Source: JAZDRH01 sp047470865 (GTDB lineage: Bacteria > Pseudomonadota > Gammaproteobacteria > Pseudomonadales > Pseudomonadaceae). From it: 64,000 nucleotides of DNA. Made by a program: the position numbers and the translations under genes. Below, one piece after another: positions 63,578 to 64,000 of the stretch (the first letter of the stretch is position 1; every line of letters begins with the position of its first letter). Under the pieces are notes generated by a model. It searched no databases, was not told the origin of the DNA, and saw only the letters and a list, made by a program, of their open reading frames with translations. The stretch covers positions 15,719-79,718 of the forward strand of contig NZ_JAZDRH010000014.1 in the NCBI RefSeq assembly GCF_047470865.1, in the 5' to 3' direction.

Positions 63578-64000
63578 ATGAATTGGATTAGAAAAGCTCA
63601 ATTATACATGCATGAAAACTATGCGGAAGATACAAACGCGGTTGAAGTTTTATATTTTGTTAAAGCAATAAATGAAATAAGAGGGGGAAATATAAAAAAT
63701 TTTTAAGAACTATAACGGATGACTTAGAGTACCATTTAGGTGAAGGATATCATTTCTATTTAGAGAGCTATGTTAATGAGGATGGTAAAGAATTTATAGA
63801 CAAGTATAGTGCTGAAATTGCATATGGTGATTCCGATGATAATTTTTTAAATATTAAATATACTGTATTAATTGATACTATAGAATGTATAACTAAATTT
63901 TATTTAGAAGAATTTCCAGAAGATACAGAAATTTTTTTATCATATATTCAAGACTTAAGAGCACATTTTGCTAAGCATTTAGAAAATGCTGAGATTGCAG
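63578..64000 (+). pseudogene. Putative immunity gene, frameshifted, cut by window end
   Basis: It starts one base after the toxin-fragment stop: NWIRKAQLYMHENYAEDTNA, VEVLYFVKAINEIRGG and then a stop within the A6T5 run at 63694-63704. One frame over, the coding sense continues LRTITDDLEYHLGEGYHFYL, ESYVNEDGKEFIDKYSAEIA and onward without a stop to base 64000. Acidic composition and position suggest an immunity protein. The homopolymer shift may be a mutation, a phase-variable site or a sequencing error. Confidence 0.5.

Noticed and set aside
50513..64000. A second copy of the tRNA-Arg 3' end as attachment site
   Set aside because: I scanned for the T-arm and acceptor sequence and found no repeat in the window. 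The far site may lie outside it.
1..64000. CRISPR arrays and complete insertion sequences
   Set aside because: No regularly spaced direct repeats and no transposase frame with terminal inverted repeats were seen.

Overview
The window is an AT-leaning gammaproteobacterial chromosome segment. Gene content and order point to the family Pseudomonadaceae. The blocks clpX-lon-hupB-ppiD, fabI-yejFEBA-yejA-mltD-gloB-methyltransferase-rnhA-dnaQ, nhaB-dienoyl-CoA isomerase-fimL-nudC, lexA-sulA, pyrD-rmf-rlmL, and nadK-phosphatase-rhomboid-pepN are all arrangements known from Pseudomonas. The base composition is much more AT-rich than a typical Pseudomonas, so a low-GC lineage of the family is likely. 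No species can be named from the sequence alone.

Positions 1-50512 are core genome. Protein quality control comes first (clpX partial, lon, HU, ppiD), followed by a class II DAHP synthase, a spermidine-synthase-like protein, sodC, a crotonase and tusA. The nadK-to-pepN series and a GGDEF-EAL-PAS protein follow. Next come an aromatic/aspartate aminotransferase, uvrB, an EamA exporter, gltX, the lexA-sulA SOS operon with a clear LexA box, pyrD, rmf, rlmL, rluB and fabI. The YejABEF-type peptide ABC transporter has two tandem binding proteins. The block ends with mltD, gloB, rnhA, dnaQ, nhaB, fimL, nudC and a tRNA-Arg(CCT). Most transcription units end in recognisable hairpin terminators.

Positions 50513-64000 are an accessory region starting at the 3' end of tRNA-Arg. 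The first part (to about 53.65 kb) is very AT-rich. It holds an integrase N-terminal fragment, a polymorphic-toxin C-terminal fragment with an intact putative immunity gene, further decayed pieces, and an internally deleted tyrosine integrase on the minus strand. From about 53.7 to 63.2 kb the DNA turns visibly GC-rich and carries a complete-looking minus-strand jetABCD (Wadjet, type I-like) anti-plasmid operon. Two further minus-strand genes follow it: a 169-residue putative zinc-binding protein and an AbiJ-like/DUF559-like nuclease broken by two in-frame stops. The operon is preceded by a divergent remnant of a WYL-type regulator, an inverted repeat likely to be its operator, and a decayed AbiEii nucleotidyltransferase. 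At 63219-63233 a palindrome marks the return to AT-rich DNA, which carries a second toxin fragment and a frameshifted putative immunity gene running off the window.

The most interesting part is the Wadjet island. The jetC frame shows no ordinary start codon ahead of its conserved N-terminal strand, the downstream nuclease has two nonsense codons, and the regulator and neighbouring toxin are in pieces. The island is therefore either decaying or depends on unusual expression.
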